Shown here: positions 59,608 through 64,000 of the stretch, in pieces
Layout: each line of letters starts with the position of its first letter
How positions within the stretch are numbered: position 1 is the stretch's first letter
Program-made: the position numbers and the translations under genes
Notes under the pieces: model-generated
What the model was told of the DNA's origin: nothing
The model's input: only the letters and a program-made list of their open reading frames with translations
Databases searched by the model: none
Assembly (NCBI GenBank): GCA_021613535.1
Contig: CP075493.1
Coordinates: forward strand, 9,858,001 to 9,922,000
From: Adineta vaga
Lineage: Eukaryota; Rotifera
DNA length: 64,000 nt
Reading direction: 5' to 3'

Positions 59608-60975
59608 TTATGTATGTAAAGTTACTGTTGATTTATATTTTTGAAATCCACAATCAAATTTTAATTTTTTCTCTTTTATGAACTGATTTTTTAATTCTGT
59701 CCAACTCCATTTAAATGTTGATAGAAGATTCTTATTTGGAATGATAACATTTGTTAAATAAATCGTATAAAAATCTTCGTCATGATGTGCTCGATGGACA
59801 CGTGTTACTTCAAATAATGTCCATGGTAATATTAAAACTTCTTCTTCATATTCATACTCACTTAAACAAGGAATATCAGATGATACACGTGAAAGATTAA
59901 TTGCTTGATCACATTGATCTGGAAAATGAAAAACCAACAAAACATGAAGAAGATCTTTACTATCTTTTTCATTGTTTTCATAAGCAAATTCTTCTGCTAT
60001 CAAACGATTCTTTGATGTTGACGAAAATGAACGTGTTTGTAATAATGTGCCTGGTGTTTCCATTGCATATTGATACGTTAAAAATTGTTCATAATTTAAA
60101 TGCACACCACGATAGGTACGTCCCATAAAAAAACGTTGTTCTAATTTTGGTAAATGTATAAATAATGGAATAGCTAATGGTAAACAATCATCTTGTAATT
60201 GTCGATAAAATGATGTTTCTAATGTATATAAATGAAGTAAATATTCGATAGAACTTGGATCTTGTTGATAGTGTTCAATTAAATCATTTGCTTTAATATC
60301 ATCATCGAATTTTGTCATAACTATTTGTTCAAGAATATGATTTAAACGTTTGATTATTGTACGTTGATCTAATGGTTCATCAGAATGAAAATGATTGATA
60401 CAAAATCGACAAAAACGTGATTGACACATAGCTTTTGATGTTGCTGAATATTCTATTTCATGTTTTTTTTCCTCTTCATTTTTATATGTTTGAATTGAAG
60501 TACTTCGTTCTGTTTTCAATGATTGTTCATATTCATCATCATGTCTAGTATCGTCAAATCGAACGATATCAAAACATTCCGAAGAATTTTTTTCATAAAA
60601 ACGCGAAGAAACCTTCTCAGATAAAGTATTTCCAATTTGACGGGTAAACAACGAACGTAATGTTTCATTATTTGCTTCAACAATATTATAAGCACTTTGT
60701 TTCTGACAATTAAGCGATGTTGATCGATAACAACCATGTTTCAATAAAAGTTTGACAATATTTTCATAACCATTGGCAGTGGCTACATGTAAACATGTAT
60801 TACCACCATATAGAGGTTCAGCTCGATTTAAATCACGATGAGAATATTTCGGTAGAAGATTACGAACTTGATCTTCATCACCATCACGACATGCTTCATA
60901 TAAAGGAGTTATTAAATTCGAAGATGTTGAAATCGATGAAGAACGTCTTGTAGCTTTACTAGGACTATGGCCCAT
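59608..60975 (-). CDS. Ankyrin-repeat protein with C-terminal mono-ADP-ribosyltransferase domain
   Basis: Intronless frame. The start is placed at 60975 (MGHSPSKATRR) because it opens a normal hydrophilic N-terminus; the frame extends to an ATG at 61020. Residues about 20-110 form ankyrin-type repeats (TPLYEACRDGDEDQVRNLL, GNTCLHVATANGYENIVKLL). A Ser/Glu-rich linker with a short Cys cluster (CRFCINHF) follows. From about residue 230 there is a helical region, then an arginine-specific ART fold. It carries the R-S-E triad: TYRGVHL near 60110, RSFSSTSKN near 60030 and the ExE-type loop EYEEEVLILP near 59850. ARTs of this class transfer ADP-ribose from NAD to arginine. No signal peptide is seen, so an intracellular target is likely. 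Bdelloids are rich in such combinations; origin by expansion or transfer is inferred. Confidence 0.82.
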   Translation of the reverse strand: MGHSPSKATRRSSSISTSSNLITPLYEACRDGDEDQVRNLLPKYSHRDLNRAEPLYGGNTCLHVATANGYENIVKLLLKHGCYRSTSLNCQKQSAYNIVEANNETLRSLFTRQIGNTLSEKVSSRFYEKNSSECFDIVRFDDTRHDDEYEQSLKTERSTSIQTYKNEEEKKHEIEYSATSKAMCQSRFCRFCINHFHSDEPLDQRTIIKRLNHILEQIVMTKFDDDIKANDLIEHYQQDPSSIEYLLHLYTLETSFYRQLQDDCLPLAIPLFIHLPKLEQRFFMGRTYRGVHLNYEQFLTYQYAMETPGTLLQTRSFSSTSKNRLIAEEFAYENNEKDSKDLLHVLLVFHFPDQCDQAINLSRVSSDIPCLSEYEYEEEVLILPWTLFEVTRVHRAHHDEDFYTIYLTNVIIPNKNLLSTFKWSWTELKNQFIKEKKLKFDCGFQKYKSTVTLHT

Positions 60976-61240
60976 GCAGAATAGATGATCAAAAAGTGCA
61001 ATAGTTATGGTTGAATGCACATATGTATACTTTGTCGTATTGTAAGTGCGCAGGTATTATGTTTTAGTCATCATTTTATTCCCTGAGATTGTTTATATTT
61101 TATGACGCGTTAACTTCGTCACAAAAATACCTGTATTATTGTAAATAAGAATGTATATTCAAAGTATTCTTATCCATTAAATAGAAGAAATTATATTTAT
61201 TCTCTTTTCTAAAGAAATCTAAATGTGATTGAGAAAAGGT

Positions 61241-63936
61241 TTAGAAAAAACTATTTGAAAAAACGAAACTCATAAATAAAACTAAAAGGAATTCTATTCG
61301 AACGAATTCGTTTCGTTTCGAATTATTCTTTTTATTACATGACCATCCAACTTGTAATTGACCTTGTTCGACTAATTCTTCTAAATAATCTTTCAATGGT
61401 TGAAAATAACGTAAACATGATTGTGCAGAAAATGTTCGTACACCGGCGAATTCTTCTAAAATATCTTCCCAAGGTTTTGACGAGCCCAATCCAAGTAATA
61501 ATCTAAACAATTTCATTTTATTTATCAATCTTATGGAACCGTTAATTAAACGTACTTTAATTTTTTACCCGCAGCAATTGAGCCATGTAAATCACAGAGA
61601 TGTAATGGTCCTTTATAACCTGCTTCTTGACATAAAACATCGAAAATTTGAAATTGAAAAACATGGGCAAGAAAATATCTAAATGAACATTTTAAGTTTT
61701 TTTTTTCTTTTTTGAATAAAGGAATCAGATTTCATTACTTGATATACGATAAATCAAAAGCTACATGAAGTTTAGTGCCTGCATCGAAATATCGTTCATT
61801 ACGAGCTGTCATTGGTTTCATTCCTTGATATTCACAACTAAACGATAAGCATAGAAAAATCTATTTTTTTTGTGAAGATTCAAAAAAGAATATTTACACA
61901 AGATCCCAATAACGTTGATTGTATTCGAATGGTTGAACTGATCCATTGTAAACTGACCAACGCCAAGTATCAAGTGCATATGCATAGGGTGGTAAAAATA
62001 ATCGACTTAAACCTTGTGATACTAAGAACTTAATCGTATCCTCTAAAACAAAGCTCATTCGATACAGAATTTATACTAAAGAAAAACTAGCTAACCTCGA
62101 GATGATGCATAGTTTTCTAAAAGACCAATACGTTTTAAATGTGTTGGTGACATGGCTGCTAATGCAATGGCATCACCGATTGCTTCGCTAAATGCTCCAT
62201 GTGGTGAACGACGAAACCAATATGGCAATGATTTATATTGTAAATAATGTTGAATATGACCCATTTCATGATGAACAATATAAAAATCACGCGATGTTAA
62301 ACTTGTACACATACGAATTCTATGACAAGGAAATTCTCAATATTTCGATGAATAACAATCGAATAAAATCATACCGAACATCATCATATTTATACATATC
62401 AAAAGCAGTTGGATGACAAGCCATATGTCGATCAGGAATCTTTTTAAAAACTGAGAAATTCCAAAATCGATCGGAAGCTTGAGTTAAATTTAACGAAACA
62501 AAAAATTCATCAGCATATCGAAAGATTTTTTCTTCTGTAAAATTCTAATGAGAAGAAAAAGTTAATTTCAATCACATAATTATAAAGTAAGAAGACAAAA
62601 TACTTTTCGTTTCATTGCTGGACCTAAATCAATCCCTTTTACATGGGGAAATGGTAGAACGTCTTTTTCTAAATATGTCATCATTGAACCGAAAATATCC
62701 TCTACAAAAACAAAGATTAATTTATGTTTTTATGAATTCATATTTGATACTGGTTAGATGAATTGGAATAGGTTGATCCAGTTGAATGAGACCAGGATAG
62801 AGTCGACTCATCTGTTGCCTTATATAAGCATGTAAAAGACGATGTAATGGTTTTAATTCTTGCCATAATTGTTCGACAATACGACGTTCTTCATCGTTTG
62901 TTGTTGAATCCGTTTTATCATTCATACCTTTGAAGAAAATCAAAATGAAATAGTTACCTGAAAAACAGACAACAAATTAGGGAAAGATATTAGACTTTTA
63001 ATCATATTCTCTTCGATATAACTGACAAATTCAAGAAGAAGACAACTTCGAGAATTAAATATGAGAGTGGGTTACTGCTAAGGTACGGTTCTGTTTGGCT
63101 TGTTGATTTTGTACAGCAATTAATGTTGAATAATGATCACGCATTGATATCGGTACTTCATACGTTGCATTCCATAAGGATAATAAATCATCAGGTGATT
63201 CAAGTGAACCCAGTAATTCTTGTACTTCTATTAAAAACAAAAACACATCATGTTCGTTACTAATTTAAATCAACGTACCATCAACGCCTAATCGTGTACC
63301 ATTCCAGATAAATTTTCGATGATAAATTTCTTTAACGCGAGTTTTTAATTTTTGTAATTCAAATTTAATTATTGTATCATTTTCTCCTGCATCACCAATC
63401 GATTGTGTACGTAATAATAACCAATGTAAAGATGATTCATTACGAGCCATTAAATCCTTAAATTTTCGTCCAACAATAGCAATTGTTTTTAAACAAGTAC
63501 GATAAAGTTCATAGTTTTTTTCCTGAATTCAAATATAAGAATATTTCACAAAGATCAACGACGAAAAATTTCTTACTGTTAATCGTTTTTTATTCAAATC
63601 ATTTAGATGTAAATGTGTTTCGAATTCTGATGATGATGTTATGTAAGCAAGAGTCGTTATATTTCTATCATATATATCCAAAATTGATTTTGCCTATCGG
63701 AGAAAAAATAAACGATATGATAAACTTCAGATTAAATGTCACACTTTTGCGCAACTATGAGTTCGAGAAAATAGTTAAAAAGAAAGTTTATTTACATATT
63801 CTTCTTGTTCTTTAATTGTCATTTTTTCTAATTTCTCTTGATCAATATCGATATCATTACATTCGACAATTTCTTCTATATTTTGACAATAAATATTTAG
63901 TATACCAAAGTAGAAAATAATCAGAATGCTTTTCAT
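61241..63936 (-). CDS. Angiotensin-converting-enzyme-like peptidyl dipeptidase (M2)
   Basis: Zinc peptidase of family M2. The signal peptide MKSILIIFYFGILNIYC decides the start; the ATG lies eight bases after a TTTAG acceptor-like site. A single catalytic domain follows. Conserved blocks are EQLWQELKPLHRLLHAYIR near 62860, the zinc site HHEMGHIQHY near 62260 and the third ligand in SEAIGDAIAL near 62180. The substrate-binding His/Tyr pair is in LHVAFDLSYIKYF near 61750, with LHLCDL and FQPLKDYLEEL towards the end. The C-terminus (FLLVLFMSFVFSNSFF) is hydrophobic, consistent with a membrane anchor or GPI signal. Secreted insect ACEs lack such a tail. About ten introns. It resembles single-domain invertebrate ACE; all visible catalytic residues are kept, so it is probably active. 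AATAAA (minus) is at 61196-61201. Physiological substrate unknown. Confidence 0.93.
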
Positions 63937-64000
63937 TCTTCTGTCTAAATAAATATATACGAGTTCAATCATCAAATCTTCATGATACTTACATGTCAAT

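Overview
The window reads as nuclear DNA of an invertebrate animal, most likely a bdelloid rotifer. The DNA is AT-rich. Almost every gene is cut by very short GT-AG introns, usually about 50 to 80 nt, with T-rich tails ending in TTTAG or TCTAG. The products are clearly metazoan: Scribble, Discs large, androglobin, a nicotinic receptor subunit and a proprotein convertase. Two intronless genes, a bacterial-type sugar kinase/isomerase fusion and an ankyrin plus ADP-ribosyltransferase protein, fit the bdelloid habit of carrying acquired or expanded accessory genes. The rotifer assignment is inference; the animal assignment is firm.

Layout. From 1 to 6.9 kb (+) lies most of an androglobin gene, cut by the window edge. 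From 8.8 to 13.6 kb (+) lie a long disordered protein with a C-terminal PDZ domain and a closely following unknown gene. Ribosomal protein eL29 follows at 14.05-14.58 kb (+). Convergent to it at 14.75-18.06 kb (-) is a 1102-codon intronless ROK-kinase/mannose-6-phosphate-isomerase fusion whose catalytic motifs are eroded. Scribble occupies 21.4-29.2 kb (+), with a long open exon inside its fourth PDZ domain. From 30.5 to 46.7 kb five minus-strand genes follow: a bHLH-PAS protein, catalase, a pancreatic-type lipase, a furin-like proprotein convertase and the spliceosome factor CWF19L2. The last two are only 34 nt apart. The plus strand resumes with Discs large (48.9-53.7 kb), isobutyryl-CoA dehydrogenase (54.2-55.9 kb) and a nicotinic alpha-type subunit (57.4-59.2 kb). 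The window ends with the intronless ankyrin/ART gene (59.6-61.0 kb, -) and an angiotensin-converting-enzyme-like peptidase (61.2-63.9 kb, -).

Most genes are unrelated housekeeping or signalling genes. Scribble and Discs large act in the same basolateral polarity module and sit about 20 kb apart on the same strand, but they look independently expressed. Several start codons lie a few bases after a pyrimidine-rich AG, and two gene pairs have operon-like spacing, which fits spliced-leader trans-splicing. Three genes show an apparent single-base frameshift, all in the same direction (one base missing), so sequence error or decay of one gene copy has to be considered. Exon borders were read by eye; CDS spans run from start to stop and include introns.
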